From Qipengyuania sp. JC766 (GTDB taxonomy: Bacteria > Pseudomonadota > Alphaproteobacteria > Sphingomonadales > Sphingomonadaceae), in assembly GCF_040717445.1 (NCBI RefSeq), contig NZ_JBFEFL010000001.1:1426001-1490000 (forward strand): 64,000 nt of DNA, given 5' to 3'. This document shows, in pieces, positions 42,373-52,693 of the stretch. Under the pieces are notes generated by a model. The model had not been told where the DNA came from. It worked only from the letters and a program-made list of their open reading frames with translations, and ran no database searches. Both the position numbers and the translations under genes were made by a program. Position 1 is the stretch's first letter. Each line of letters begins with the position of its first letter.

Positions 42373-45173
42373 CAGTTGGCCTCCGGCACGAGGACATAAA
42401 GGCCGATGACATCCGCAGGCAAAACCGCATCGACGGTGGTCGTGACACCCTCACCCCTAGTCGCCGCCTTGACGCGTTCGTGATCGTGCGAGAGGGTAGC
42501 GGCGCGCTCAGCCGCGTATGAAGCAATCGCGGGCTGATATTCTTCCAACCGGTCAAGAGCATTCGCAACCTGGCGCCTGTTGGCGGGCGGCTCAATGCTG
42601 CGGGTCGCCTCATGTTCCAGCAGGACAAGAGCCTCACTCCCGGTTGCGAAAGGCTCAACCGCATTTGGCCCAAAGGCCAACCCGGTGGCCTCTTCGGCGA
42701 GCAGGGTTCTTCGTCCACTCGTGACGAGTTTGAAGCGCAAGCGCAGAACGAGAAGCGTCGTGAGTTTATCGACGCTGCGGGTCATCCATACGCCGGCCCG
42801 TCCGAGCGCCGCCTTGCCTTCAACTCCTCCCGGGTCGAGTGCTCCCTCGGCCATCGTCTCCGCGAGCGTCGCCACCAGAGGATGGGTCCGGCCAACCTGG
42901 CCGACATCGGGCGGCAGCTTGTCACCAAACCCTATTGTGCGTGCCCCGGTCAGATTGCGCGCCACGAGCTTCTCACGAAGTTGCTGCGGCAATTCATCGT
43001 AGCGCACTCGCCAATGCGAACCTTGCTCACCAAGTGGTGTATCGATGCGAGCAAGCGCACGCCGGGTGAAGCGCTCCACCTCCTCAGGACCGCCCAGAAG
43101 ATCGCGCAATTTTTGCCACTCGGGCAGCACTTCCTCAGGCTTCAATGCCGTCTGGGCATAGCGCGTCTGGCTCTTCGTGGCGGTTTCCTCAGCATTGCGC
43201 CACTGGGTCTCAAGCTTTGCGTCAGCATCACCAAAATCGAAAATTCCTTGAGCACGTGGCTTATTCGATTGCAGCAGCATGGCCTGCATCAGCGCATTCG
43301 ATACGCTAGACGAATCCTCTGGAACCGGAACGACGACGCCAGTCTCCTTCTCGATCCGCTTCATCTTCTCGGTAATCACCTTGATTACCGCGCCATCGAT
43401 AATCGAATTCCGGCCGAACATCATCACCGACCACACCTTCTCGGCTTGCTGGCCGAAGCGATCGACGCGACCGTCTCGCTGCTGGTGGCGCGTCGGATTC
43501 CAATTGAGGTCGTAGTGGATGACGGCATTGAAGAGCGATTGAAGATTGATCCCTTCAGACAGGCAATCCGTTGCAACGAGGATGCGGTTCGGGTGGTCGA
43601 TCATCGCCTCGACCCGGTCGCGGCGCTCCTCGGGCGTCAGCCTTCCGGTAACGACCTCAACTGTGTGCGACTTGAACTTTGCCCGGAGCGCCTCGCCGAC
43701 TGCTTCAGCGGTAGCAATGAAACGACAGAAGATGACGGGACGCGCCTTCTTCTCCTCGGTGAGATCCTTGATTTGAACTATCAGCTCTCGAAGCTTTGGA
43801 TCCTCTGCGAAGCGAGAGACTAGGTTCTCTGCTTGGCTGATCAGCTTTTTTAGCTCGACAGTTTCTTCGCTGTCCCCGGCGGTCGCGGGTTCGACGTCCG
43901 TATCTGCAAATTGATCGTCGTCATCGTCGAATATGGCCGGCGCAAGAAGTGCCTCCTCCGCCGTCCCTCCAAGACGGTTACGCAAGGCACTAAGAGCGGC
44001 AGCAGGGGATGATCCGACACACCTCATCAGGGCAAGCGTGCCCCAAAATGCGAGACGCCGGGCTTGCACTCCATCGGCTCGCGTTGCCACGCCGAGGCAA
44101 TACTCGAGCACGTCTTCTTGAAATGTCTGGAAATCACCGAGGAGGTTGTAATGCGCGTCGGCTTTCATGGGCACAGCAAAGGCTCCACCCTCACCCCAAT
44201 GTCCGGCTATGTCGGGCCGACGGCGCTGCACGAAGTGCTGAGCAAGCCGCCGACGATATCGCTCGAGTGCGTTGCCATCGAGCGTGTCTGGCGAGCTCGC
44301 TAAATCTACATGCAACAGGCTCAAGAGCCTCGCGTAAGCGTCCTGATTGCCGCTATGCGGGGTAGCTGTGAGCAACAACATGTGGCGCCCTGCGTCTTCC
44401 GCTAAGCGTTGCAAGAGCGCAAACCGCTGCTGCGTGCCCTTTTCGCTGCCACCGACACAGCTGTGCGCTTCATCGACGATCACCATGCGAGGACAGGCCT
44501 GAGCGAAAGTCTCGCGGCGGCTGTCGGCTTTGATGTAGTCGAGACTAACCACCGTGAAAGGGTGAACGCCGAAAATCGTATCTCCTAGCGCAATGCCCTG
44601 CTCGAGTGCTCGCGCTCGAGCGGAAGTCACCGCAACGGCATCGATGTCAAACTTTTCGGCAAGTTCACCAACCCACTGGTCGACAAGGTGCGGCGGACAT
44701 AAGACGGTGAAGCTGTCGACCTCGCCGCGATCGAGCATCTCGCGCAAGATCATGCCCGCTTCGATCGTTTTACCGATGCCGACATCGTCAGCAATCAACA
44801 TACGCTTCACCTCGAGACGCATTGCCATAAGCAAGGGCACGAGTTGATAAGCGCGTGGTTCAACCCCTAAATGTGCCGCACTTCGAAAGGGCCCCGCCCC
44901 CCTGCGCAACGATAGCCGAAGAGCATCGGTGAGAAGCTGCGCTGCATTTTGCGTGTCCAACTGATCGGCGCTCGGCGAAACAAAGCTCGCTTCGCGCATG
45001 GGTATGCGTTCGAGCATCGGTGCGATTAGGATCGCATCATCCTCCGAGCCAGACAGTGGGCGAATGCGCACCTGACTCTCGGAAGGTTTGCCAAGGACAA
45101 TCCATTCTCTTCCTCGAGCGTGCACGAGATCGCCAATCTGAAGCTGCGAAGGCGTGATCGATGCGACAGTCAT
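42372..45173 (-). CDS. DrmD-like SNF2 helicase
   Basis: A 933-residue Swi2/Snf2 SF2 translocase. Motif I is ADDVGIGKTIEAGMI (~131), motif II DEAHSCVG (~234), motif III LLTATPHSGNQ, motif V ATDCLSEGINLQ, and motif VI HQQRDGRVDRFGQQ (~568). The opening ITPSQLQIGDLVHARGREWI is a small beta-barrel-like N-terminal domain, and a ~300-residue C-terminal region is typical of DrmD. It overlaps both neighbours (ATGA with the YprA helicase, TGATG with the methyltransferase). The trio DrmD, methyltransferase and DUF1998 protein is the class 1 DISARM signature. Confidence 0.88.
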   Translation of the reverse strand: MTVASITPSQLQIGDLVHARGREWIVLGKPSESQVRIRPLSGSEDDAILIAPMLERIPMREASFVSPSADQLDTQNAAQLLTDALRLSLRRGAGPFRSAAHLGVEPRAYQLVPLLMAMRLEVKRMLIADDVGIGKTIEAGMILREMLDRGEVDSFTVLCPPHLVDQWVGELAEKFDIDAVAVTSARARALEQGIALGDTIFGVHPFTVVSLDYIKADSRRETFAQACPRMVIVDEAHSCVGGSEKGTQQRFALLQRLAEDAGRHMLLLTATPHSGNQDAYARLLSLLHVDLASSPDTLDGNALERYRRRLAQHFVQRRRPDIAGHWGEGGAFAVPMKADAHYNLLGDFQTFQEDVLEYCLGVATRADGVQARRLAFWGTLALMRCVGSSPAAALSALRNRLGGTAEEALLAPAIFDDDDDQFADTDVEPATAGDSEETVELKKLISQAENLVSRFAEDPKLRELIVQIKDLTEEKKARPVIFCRFIATAEAVGEALRAKFKSHTVEVVTGRLTPEERRDRVEAMIDHPNRILVATDCLSEGINLQSLFNAVIHYDLNWNPTRHQQRDGRVDRFGQQAEKVWSVMMFGRNSIIDGAVIKVITEKMKRIEKETGVVVPVPEDSSSVSNALMQAMLLQSNKPRAQGIFDFGDADAKLETQWRNAEETATKSQTRYAQTALKPEEVLPEWQKLRDLLGGPEEVERFTRRALARIDTPLGEQGSHWRVRYDELPQQLREKLVARNLTGARTIGFGDKLPPDVGQVGRTHPLVATLAETMAEGALDPGGVEGKAALGRAGVWMTRSVDKLTTLLVLRLRFKLVTSGRRTLLAEEATGLAFGPNAVEPFATGSEALVLLEHEATRSIEPPANRRQVANALDRLEEYQPAIASYAAERAATLSHDHERVKAATRGEGVTTTVDAVLPADVIGLYVLVPEAN

Positions 45174-48100
45174 GCCGGAACTCCAAGGGCTGCACCGAGC
45201 GTTTCAGGAGGCGATGTATCGGGCTTTGTGGGGATAAGAATAAGCTCTCGTCCAAGCTCAACGCAGCGTTCCTTGAGCCCGTCGCTGGGCGGGGTTGTAA
45301 CGGCCATGACCATCATACTCGGCCAAACCAACGGATAGGTAATTCCATTGATCGTTTCTGTTGTAGGAGCAGGCCATCCCCACTCTTCAAATGCAGCAAA
45401 CCAGGCCTGCATTTCGCCCCCCGTGTGCGCAACGGTGGCGGCTCGATCCTCTTGGCAATTTGCCATCGCGAGAAGCAGGCGAGTTACGTGTTCATCGCGG
45501 CGGTCAATCAGCTCGTGATCAGGTTGATTGTAATAGGACAGGACGCAACGATAGCACCCAGCGACGCAGGCATCCTCTTTCGGCTCAATACCATCTTCAC
45601 TGATCTTGTAGTGCATCATATCGAGAGCAACCTCGGCAAGCCGTCGCCAACGCTCCGGGCCATCCATGAGACGCTTGAGGACTCCGGCTCCGCCCTCGGT
45701 AGCCTCATAGAGCAGAATTGCCTTTCGATTGTCTCGTGTTGGCAAAGGCTCGCCAAGCAACTCGCCAGCCTCAAGAACATGCTCGGCTTCAATGGCGCGC
45801 ACGATTGCGTGCTGGAGTGTCGCCATTTGAGTTTGATCCAGATCGATAAATTGATCGCACTTCAGAAGGAGCGCATTCTTCGTGTCTTCGACAACCGGGA
45901 CGATCGATTGTCGCCGCGCCCCTTTCGGATCTGCGCCTTCATCTTCCCCTTGCGCTTCGTTTTTCAGCCAGCGACCCGAGACTGTATCTATGTCAAAGCC
46001 TATACTTTGCTGATCGGCACGCCGCCGCAATCCGAGGTTGGCCCGCGATAGCTTTGTCTGCGGACCATAGCGCAGCGCCGCAAGGGGACTCTCGTTACTC
46101 TTGAGAATTAGGCTCTCTTGCCGGACAGGATCCCACTCAAAAACTGTCCGTAAGTCGAACCCACGTCGCTGTCGGTCCTCATCGTTGGCAGTGATCCGTG
46201 CGCCCGGCACAGCATCGACATTTTCGATGCGATAGAGCTTCGAGAGGCGACCATCTTCGGTCAATGCGCTATTGCAAACGATGCAGCGTTCAGCAGTTTC
46301 ACTGCTGTGAGCAGCGCCGCATTCGTGACAGCAACGAACCGCAGTCGTAACCAAGTGGTTTTCACTATCGCGCGTGCCGGCAGGGAGTTTAGCCCGGTTG
46401 CAGCGATAGGCCTTACCCTCATGGTAGACGAGACTGTTCGGTCCAAACTCGGCAATAGCCAGGAAGCGCGGTCGTTGCAGCACCGCCGAACCTCGGTCAC
46501 TGTCGATGAAGGCGTAAAGAGGCAGACGTGGGAAGTTGTAGCCCGGCAGAAAGCCCTCAGTCGCAAGATAGCGGTAAGTATAAAAATCTGAATTGGCTGA
46601 GGAAACACCCTTCTCGAGCAATTCGAGTTGTTTGTCTGCAGCATTGTATCGCATTCGGGCATCCTTGCGTTCCTGCGTAGAGATTCCCGGGCGATCAGAG
46701 ATCGCTGCAGCTGCTCTGCGCTCTTCGTTTGCAGAGCGGTAAAGAGTTCGCCATCGTTCGAACGCATGATCAAATGACGCCTCCGCTTCTTCCCAGCGGG
46801 ACGCTACGAATTCACTAGCATTTCCCAGAGTGGGATGGCTCTTGTTGACGGCAGAGGCGACAATTCTGACGGCACGCTCCAGGGCGTCGTCGTCGCCGCT
46901 AGCAATTTTGAATGCTGCTCCAAGCCTCTCGCTGACAGGAAGGCTGGCATCATCCATATCCAGGTTCTCTGGTATGGACTTGCCTAAGCCGTCTTGCGCT
47001 GCAGCCAGCCATTCGGCGTGGACGTGCGAGGCGAGCAGGTCTTCGTTAGCAAGGTCGATTGCCGGCGGTCGAACGATCCCAGCCACGAGGTCCCGGGTTC
47101 GCTCAAAATAATACTGGTCGTGCGGGCTTTGCGCTGCGCAATACGTGACCACCAGCGCTGCCTGCCCGCTGCGCCCAGCGCGGCCAGCACGCTGAGCATA
47201 ATTCGCGGGGGTTGGCGGGGCGTTGCGAAGGTAGACCACGTTTAGCTGCGAGATATCGACTCCCAACTCCATAGTCGGCGAGCAATAGAGAAGGGGGAGA
47301 AAATCGCGCTTCTCTGCCGCAACTTTGGCCTCGCCGGCCATCTCGTCCATTCTCTCCTTATCGCTCGGACCGAAACGGAAGCGGCATTCGCGCAGCTCCC
47401 GGACCAGTGCATCAACCTGTGCGGTATGTTCACGCGCTTCGAAACCAAGTGGCATGTCACCGGGCGACGCGAGCCGCGTAGCGATATCAGAATAGAGCTC
47501 GGCAAAAAACCGGTTGTCCTGACTGGGCTTCGCGTCTCCGTCATCTGCAACGAGGCGCAGCGCGCCAGGCGCCAACTTCCAGCCAAGCATTGGCCCCGCT
47601 GCGAACTCGCGCACCATTTGGTGCCGCCCTGCCGCGAGCAGCATCGCCTCGATCAGCGGCTCACGGTCAGCCAGCGGCAAACCTCCCACTTCGGATGAGA
47701 TATCTCGAGCAAGACCGCCACGCCCCGAAACACGGAGGATGCGATCATATTTGCTGCCCTGCGTTCCCACCACGAGAGCGGTCTGGGAATTGAGGTCGTT
47801 ATGCTCTTCCTCCAGCGAAATCGCCCATGGGTCTTTGAGGAACTGCCTTGATTTCGCAGCGATCGCCTCGAGCTCGGTGTGGTCGAGAGCGTCCGCGGCG
47901 ATCGCAAGCCCTTTCCGCATGTGGTCGAAAAGAAGCGCAAAAACCTTCTGGCGAGTTTCGGAAGGAACGTCAGCCAGGATTGAGAAACCGTTCGCCTCGC
48001 TGTCACTCTTGCGCTCGCGATAATCGCCCGAGCAGGTAGCCTGATCGGCCGCGAGCATCGCGATGCCGGGATAATCGACCCTGATCAGCGCAAGCTGGTC

Positions 48101-50278
48101 GAGATTGGGGTTGGTGTATCGCCAGCCTCGACGTAGGTCGTTCCAGAGCCGGTGCGCGAGCACACGGTTAATAGCCTTCTTGGACTCGTCGAGAGCCGCA
48201 AAGCCGACCGGATCCGGGTCGACCATCCATTGCTTACGGCGCTCGCGGAACTCCGGATCAAATCCCAACGCCTTACGCAGGGCATTACCGAAGTCCTCGT
48301 GGGAAAGACCATCGCTCCCCGCTGATCGCACGGCTTGCAACATTGCTCCGCGCAACAGCGTGACGAAAATGAAGTCGTTGAAATGCCCAGACTGGAGTGC
48401 CGCATCCTGTCGATTATCCGTAAAGCCCAGCAGCTTGCGCCGAAACTTGTTGTCCGGCTCTCCCGCGCGATCCATCCAGTCGAGCGCGGCCGAAGTGATG
48501 AGCGTCGTCGCAGAGCTTCGTCCTTCGGCTGAAAGACCGGCCAATTTGTTGATGTCGCGCGCTTGCGGTGCGGGCTCGTGTTGGCACTGTGGGCAGAAGC
48601 GATATGGGCCAGGAAAGAACCAGCACAACAGGCCATCGGGGTCATTCTTTCCCTCCGGGCTAAGATGCATCCTACGGCCCTCGTGCTTACCACGATGGCT
48701 ACTCCTGAGTCGCTGCTGGCCCGTAGGACCTGTTTCTATCCAAGAAGCTGGATAATCCTCGATCGATCCCGTGAACGCCAGATCGGCGCGCGCATCAGGC
48801 ACAAGAAAGCCGTGTTCAATGTCTGTGCCGGAACCATCGGCTCGTGGGCTCAGATCAATCGGGCGCGCGATCACCGTGCCGAAGTCGTCAATCGAAACGC
48901 TGTGGACCTCCTGCCCACACTCGCGGCAGAAAAACAGCGGATAGAGCCGCGCTTTTTCCTCTTGCCGGTCATAAATCTCGCCAGCCAGCGATACGCGCCT
49001 AGCACCTGCAGGTGCTAGCGTCGCTTGAGCTGTTCCGGCGCCAGACAAAAAGCGATGCAGCTTGAAGGCCATAAACGCCTGATCGCGGTCGTTACGGCAG
49101 GCACTCATGGCGATCAATCGGTCGGCCAGAGCCCTCCTGCATTGGTCCTGCTCAAGGTTCGTTACGGACGAAAGATCGGCAGCTGCCTCGGTCAAAGTGC
49201 ACGGGGTGCGCCGTTTGAGCACCTCTCCACCTTCCAGCCCGACATTCATTTCGATCCAACACGCCAAAGGATCGTCAGCAAACCCGTCGAAGTCGGGTTC
49301 TGGCGGGGGATCGAGCACTGCCGAACGCAGGGATGCATCTGATGGCATCCCTTCCGTTCTGCGCACCAAGCTCTCTGTGACCACATCGTCCGCAGCCACA
49401 GGGCTGCCGAAGAGGATGGATCCGACTTCGGCCACGGCCTTACGCCCAGCGTCCTCCTCGCCCGATGCCATTGTCGCCGACGTTCCGATGCAAAGCATCT
49501 TGCTCGCACCCATACGCTCGCGCACGCGGCGAACCAGCATCGCGACATCCGCGCCCTGACGGCCTCGATAGGTATGCAATTCATCGAGGACCAGAAATTC
49601 AAGGCCCTCCATATTGGCGACAACTTTTTGATCAACCTCGTCTTGTCGGGTCATGAGCAGCTCAAGCATCATGAAATTGGTCAAAATGATGTCGGGAGGA
49701 TTGGCGGCGACCTTTTCGCGTTCGCTCTCCTTTTCCTGCCCCGTGTATCGAGCGAAGGTTGGCTTGAGGTTGGCGTCGAGGCCACAATCCTCGATGAATT
49801 TTTCCAGTTCTTCACGCTGGGAATTCGCAAGCGCGTTCATCGGATAGATCACAATTGCGCGTGTCCGGCGCGGCTCACCAGAACGGCGCGCTGCGAGGAT
49901 ACGATTGATAATGGGAACGAAAAAGCAAAGCGATTTGCCCGAACCAGTGCCGGTCGTGACGATATAGTTTCGTGCCTGGAGCGCCTTCATCAGCGATTGG
50001 TCTTGATGAAGATGAAGGCTGATGGGCGTTCGTGGAGAACCGAGGGAAAACACCTTTGCAAGATCGCGGTCTACGACGCCATCGCTGACCAGCTGGTCGA
50101 CCGGCCGTCCCCGCTTGAACTCCGGGTTGAGGCCGATCAGCGCTTCCGGCCAGAATTTTCCACTTTCGTAAATCGCATCCACTTGCTGACGCAGGTCATC
50201 AGCCCGGATCGAAGTAAAAGATCGGGCGAACTTCTCGTAACGCGCGATTAGATCAGCATCGAGTTCAAATACGTTCAT
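45170..50278 (-). CDS. YprA/MrfA-family DEAD helicase with C-terminal DUF1998
   Basis: A 1702-residue SF2 helicase. Walker A is TGTGSGKS (~113), the DEAD-like motif DELHTYRGRQGADVA (~234), motif III GTSATMASG, and motif VI QRAGRAGRSGQAALVV (~1034). A zinc-type cluster CHECGAAHSSE...CIVC is at ~1326. The DUF1998/MZB region contains EATEGGAGVLKRLMD (~1526) and CVAGCYRCVLSYYNQ (~1573). DISARM splits helicase (DrmA) and DUF1998 (DrmB) into two proteins, whereas here they are one chain, as in YprA, MrfA and DruE. The ATG at 50278 has AAGGAG 5 nt upstream, and the open frame extends 55 codons further without one. Confidence 0.9.
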   Translation of the reverse strand: MNVFELDADLIARYEKFARSFTSIRADDLRQQVDAIYESGKFWPEALIGLNPEFKRGRPVDQLVSDGVVDRDLAKVFSLGSPRTPISLHLHQDQSLMKALQARNYIVTTGTGSGKSLCFFVPIINRILAARRSGEPRRTRAIVIYPMNALANSQREELEKFIEDCGLDANLKPTFARYTGQEKESEREKVAANPPDIILTNFMMLELLMTRQDEVDQKVVANMEGLEFLVLDELHTYRGRQGADVAMLVRRVRERMGASKMLCIGTSATMASGEEDAGRKAVAEVGSILFGSPVAADDVVTESLVRRTEGMPSDASLRSAVLDPPPEPDFDGFADDPLACWIEMNVGLEGGEVLKRRTPCTLTEAAADLSSVTNLEQDQCRRALADRLIAMSACRNDRDQAFMAFKLHRFLSGAGTAQATLAPAGARRVSLAGEIYDRQEEKARLYPLFFCRECGQEVHSVSIDDFGTVIARPIDLSPRADGSGTDIEHGFLVPDARADLAFTGSIEDYPASWIETGPTGQQRLRSSHRGKHEGRRMHLSPEGKNDPDGLLCWFFPGPYRFCPQCQHEPAPQARDINKLAGLSAEGRSSATTLITSAALDWMDRAGEPDNKFRRKLLGFTDNRQDAALQSGHFNDFIFVTLLRGAMLQAVRSAGSDGLSHEDFGNALRKALGFDPEFRERRKQWMVDPDPVGFAALDESKKAINRVLAHRLWNDLRRGWRYTNPNLDQLALIRVDYPGIAMLAADQATCSGDYRERKSDSEANGFSILADVPSETRQKVFALLFDHMRKGLAIAADALDHTELEAIAAKSRQFLKDPWAISLEEEHNDLNSQTALVVGTQGSKYDRILRVSGRGGLARDISSEVGGLPLADREPLIEAMLLAAGRHQMVREFAAGPMLGWKLAPGALRLVADDGDAKPSQDNRFFAELYSDIATRLASPGDMPLGFEAREHTAQVDALVRELRECRFRFGPSDKERMDEMAGEAKVAAEKRDFLPLLYCSPTMELGVDISQLNVVYLRNAPPTPANYAQRAGRAGRSGQAALVVTYCAAQSPHDQYYFERTRDLVAGIVRPPAIDLANEDLLASHVHAEWLAAAQDGLGKSIPENLDMDDASLPVSERLGAAFKIASGDDDALERAVRIVASAVNKSHPTLGNASEFVASRWEEAEASFDHAFERWRTLYRSANEERRAAAAISDRPGISTQERKDARMRYNAADKQLELLEKGVSSANSDFYTYRYLATEGFLPGYNFPRLPLYAFIDSDRGSAVLQRPRFLAIAEFGPNSLVYHEGKAYRCNRAKLPAGTRDSENHLVTTAVRCCHECGAAHSSETAERCIVCNSALTEDGRLSKLYRIENVDAVPGARITANDEDRQRRGFDLRTVFEWDPVRQESLILKSNESPLAALRYGPQTKLSRANLGLRRRADQQSIGFDIDTVSGRWLKNEAQGEDEGADPKGARRQSIVPVVEDTKNALLLKCDQFIDLDQTQMATLQHAIVRAIEAEHVLEAGELLGEPLPTRDNRKAILLYEATEGGAGVLKRLMDGPERWRRLAEVALDMMHYKISEDGIEPKEDACVAGCYRCVLSYYNQPDHELIDRRDEHVTRLLLAMANCQEDRAATVAHTGGEMQAWFAAFEEWGWPAPTTETINGITYPLVWPSMMVMAVTTPPSDGLKERCVELGRELILIPTKPDTSPPETLGAALGVPA

Positions 50279-50349
50279 GACCACTCCTTGGTCCTTAGCG
50301 TAATCATTTAACGCATCTTCGAACAGATTTATGGCGCGAAATTCGATGG

Positions 50350-51330
50350 TTAACTGTCGACAATTCGAGCCCCCGCCTGCAAGCGCTCGCGCATCACTTC
50401 CTGCAATTCCTGAGGCCCCTCGATGCGAACCTCGCCGCCCCAAGTGAACAAATGCTCGGCGATCTCACGCAATCCTCCCGAGTGGAAGCGGACGACCAAT
50501 TCCTCGCCTTCCTTTTCGATGCTCTGGCGGGGGTGAAATCGCCAGAGACGGGCGCGCTCTGCGCTTTCCGGGGCGACCCTGAGAACGATATCGTGACCTT
50601 CCTCGCGCCAGATGCCGAAGCTGCGGCCCATCCATTCGTCGAGGTCCCAGTTTTCTTCTGGAGCGCCGGGCTCCTCGCTCGCGCGGACTTCGGTCATTCG
50701 GTCGAGGCGGTAAGGGACAGGGTCGAGATCGCGGTCCGGCAGCTTGCCGATAAGGTAGGTCACCGAACCGTGGATGAGGCCGAAGGGAACGACCCGGCGC
50801 CATTTCGGCCCGTTCGCGCCTTCCGCCCGGTAGTCGAATTCGACGCAGCACCCCGCCATGATGGCGCCTTGGATGCAGGCGACCGTCTCGGGGGCGTTTT
50901 CGATCATCGGGCCGGCCGGGACATGATGGCGCTGCAGGCGGACCAGCGGATCGAGATCAGGTGCCATGCGGCTCTTCACCTCTCGCCTGAGCCCCGCTTG
51001 CACCTTGGCAACCAAGCTTTCGAGCAGCGGCGCCTGAGCAGAGCCCGCCCGCCGTTGCGTGGCAGCCAGCGATTGCAACGCGGCAATCTCGGCGACGTTT
51101 GGCTGCGTGAAAGCAGAGTGCAACGAGCCCGGTATGCGAAAGCGCTTGCGGCGATCCTCGACTATCTCCTCGAGGTCGAAATGGACGAGGATGAGATCGC
51201 GCAGCCGCTCTGCGGTGCGGCGGTCCGCGCCGATTTCTTGGGCCATCTCATCGAGCGTCAGGCCCTCAGTGCTTTCGCTGAGTGCCTTGACGAGAGATAG
51301 CAGCCGGTCGAGCTTCGCCATGCGAGCCAT
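50350..51330 (-). CDS. WYL-domain transcriptional regulator
   Basis: A 326-residue regulator. Residues ~8-75 form a winged HTH (GLTLDEMAQEIGADRRTAER), and residues ~155-225 are the WYL domain, with VEFDYRAEG and VTYLIGKLPDRD. A WCX-like C-terminal domain ends the chain. WYL proteins sense nucleic acids or nucleotides and repress or activate defence operons such as BREX and DISARM relatives. It lies 7 nt after mcrC and 71 nt before the YprA helicase gene. The 71-nt gap is the only sizeable gap inside the operon and could hold an internal promoter for the DISARM-like half. Confidence 0.88.
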   Translation of the reverse strand: MARMAKLDRLLSLVKALSESTEGLTLDEMAQEIGADRRTAERLRDLILVHFDLEEIVEDRRKRFRIPGSLHSAFTQPNVAEIAALQSLAATQRRAGSAQAPLLESLVAKVQAGLRREVKSRMAPDLDPLVRLQRHHVPAGPMIENAPETVACIQGAIMAGCCVEFDYRAEGANGPKWRRVVPFGLIHGSVTYLIGKLPDRDLDPVPYRLDRMTEVRASEEPGAPEENWDLDEWMGRSFGIWREEGHDIVLRVAPESAERARLWRFHPRQSIEKEGEELVVRFHSGGLREIAEHLFTWGGEVRIEGPQELQEVMRERLQAGARIVDS

Positions 51331-51337
51331 CTTTCGC

Positions 51338-52693
51338 CTAGTCCACTACCGTGAGCAAAGGAGGCACAACCACGCCCAATGCGTTACCCGACGGCCGATG
51401 GGAGAGCATTTCGGAACAGAGCTTAGAAAGCGAAGCAATAAGGTTCGCCTCCTTCAATGCCACGTCCACGGACGCGATCCGCAGACATTCGCTGCCACCT
51501 GCAATACCGAATTGCGCACGCCCGCCGGCCTCCTCGCCAGAGCGGCTTGGATAGAGTAACATCAGCTCCTTCGTGCGGTAGAGCCGCGCATAGGCCATCA
51601 GTTGGTAGACGTCCGATTGGCTAACCCCGTGCTTTCGGTCGAGTGAGTCGGAGCCGAGCTTCTTCCACTTGGTGTCGACGATCGCGCAGGTCTCGCCGCC
51701 GCGGCGCAGGATAATGTCGGGCTTGGTGCTAAACACGTTCCCAGTTTCAAGATGCTCGCCGGTGAAGGCGCCGAGGCAGGCGCGATGCCCGCCCTGTTCC
51801 ACCACTTCGATCCCGCTCCCGACAAGCGCGCGGCGCAGCAGCACCGCAACGTATTTCTCGAACAGATCGTTCATCGGGAAGAGTAGCGTGAGGCCCTCAG
51901 GTGCCTTCGTATCATGATGAGTCGCCTGCCAGTCGCGCTGGAGCAGCAGCCTCGCCAGACGGAACAGCGCCGCCCAGCGTCGGTTCGTGCGATCGATGCG
52001 GACCTGTTTCCACGGCAGGCGATTGACCGGCACGAGGGGAATGTCGGCAAGCGTGCAGCGCAGCTCGTCCAGCTTGCGTCGAGTAGCGTGCGAACGTGCA
52101 TGCCCGGCGAGGAACACGACCGCCGCAGCCATCACGCGCATCAGTGGCGTGTCCGGCTCTAACTCGTCGAAGCGACAGGCAAGCCGGTCAGGCCGCACAG
52201 CGTTGCGGGTGAACTGGCGCGTTACGTCGAGCCGCCCGCGCAACGCGGGTAGATCGTCCTCGCGCGCGACATAGGCGCGCGGTAGGCCTCGCCGCACCTC
52301 GGTCAAAAGGCGCGATGCGAAGGCATCGATAAGGATTTCGAGCAGGCTCGTCTTCTGTCGCGCGATGGCCGCCTCGCTCCCGATGCCGAGATCGAGACCG
52401 ATCGCAACATCGAGCATCCGCACGAGGCGATGCCGGACCGTGTTCTGATCCTCCGCCGCGTCTTCAGGATCGACCTTGGGCAGGATTTCAAGACTGGAGC
52501 CCTTCGCCGAAACGATTCCAACCATTTGGCGCGCGATCAGCCGATCGCGGCCCAACACCATGATGTTGGTCGCATCCTCACGGGCCAGCGGATGCGCGCA
52601 GGAGGCGGCATGAAGCGCATCGGCTTTCTCGCGGGTAAGACCGTTCTCGCCGAAGCGCGCGTGCCCCCATTCGTGCAGCGTCAGGTGAGTCAT
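51338..52693 (-). CDS. mcrC: McrC-family nuclease subunit
   Basis: A 451-residue McrC protein. The family start LTLHEWGHARFG, the middle DELEPDTPLMRVMAAAVVFL, and the C-terminal PD-(D/E)XK nuclease motif FSTKPDIILRR...CAIVDTKWK (~321-345) are clear, so catalytic Asp and Asp-x-Lys are kept. McrC pairs with the McrB NTPase to cut DNA, often methylated or otherwise modified. The ATG at 52693 overlaps the stop of the preceding nuclease gene (ATGA). In the usual mcrBC pair the two genes touch, and here an extra nuclease gene stands between them. Confidence 0.9.
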   Translation of the reverse strand: MTHLTLHEWGHARFGENGLTREKADALHAASCAHPLAREDATNIMVLGRDRLIARQMVGIVSAKGSSLEILPKVDPEDAAEDQNTVRHRLVRMLDVAIGLDLGIGSEAAIARQKTSLLEILIDAFASRLLTEVRRGLPRAYVAREDDLPALRGRLDVTRQFTRNAVRPDRLACRFDELEPDTPLMRVMAAAVVFLAGHARSHATRRKLDELRCTLADIPLVPVNRLPWKQVRIDRTNRRWAALFRLARLLLQRDWQATHHDTKAPEGLTLLFPMNDLFEKYVAVLLRRALVGSGIEVVEQGGHRACLGAFTGEHLETGNVFSTKPDIILRRGGETCAIVDTKWKKLGSDSLDRKHGVSQSDVYQLMAYARLYRTKELMLLYPSRSGEEAGGRAQFGIAGGSECLRIASVDVALKEANLIASLSKLCSEMLSHRPSGNALGVVVPPLLTVVD

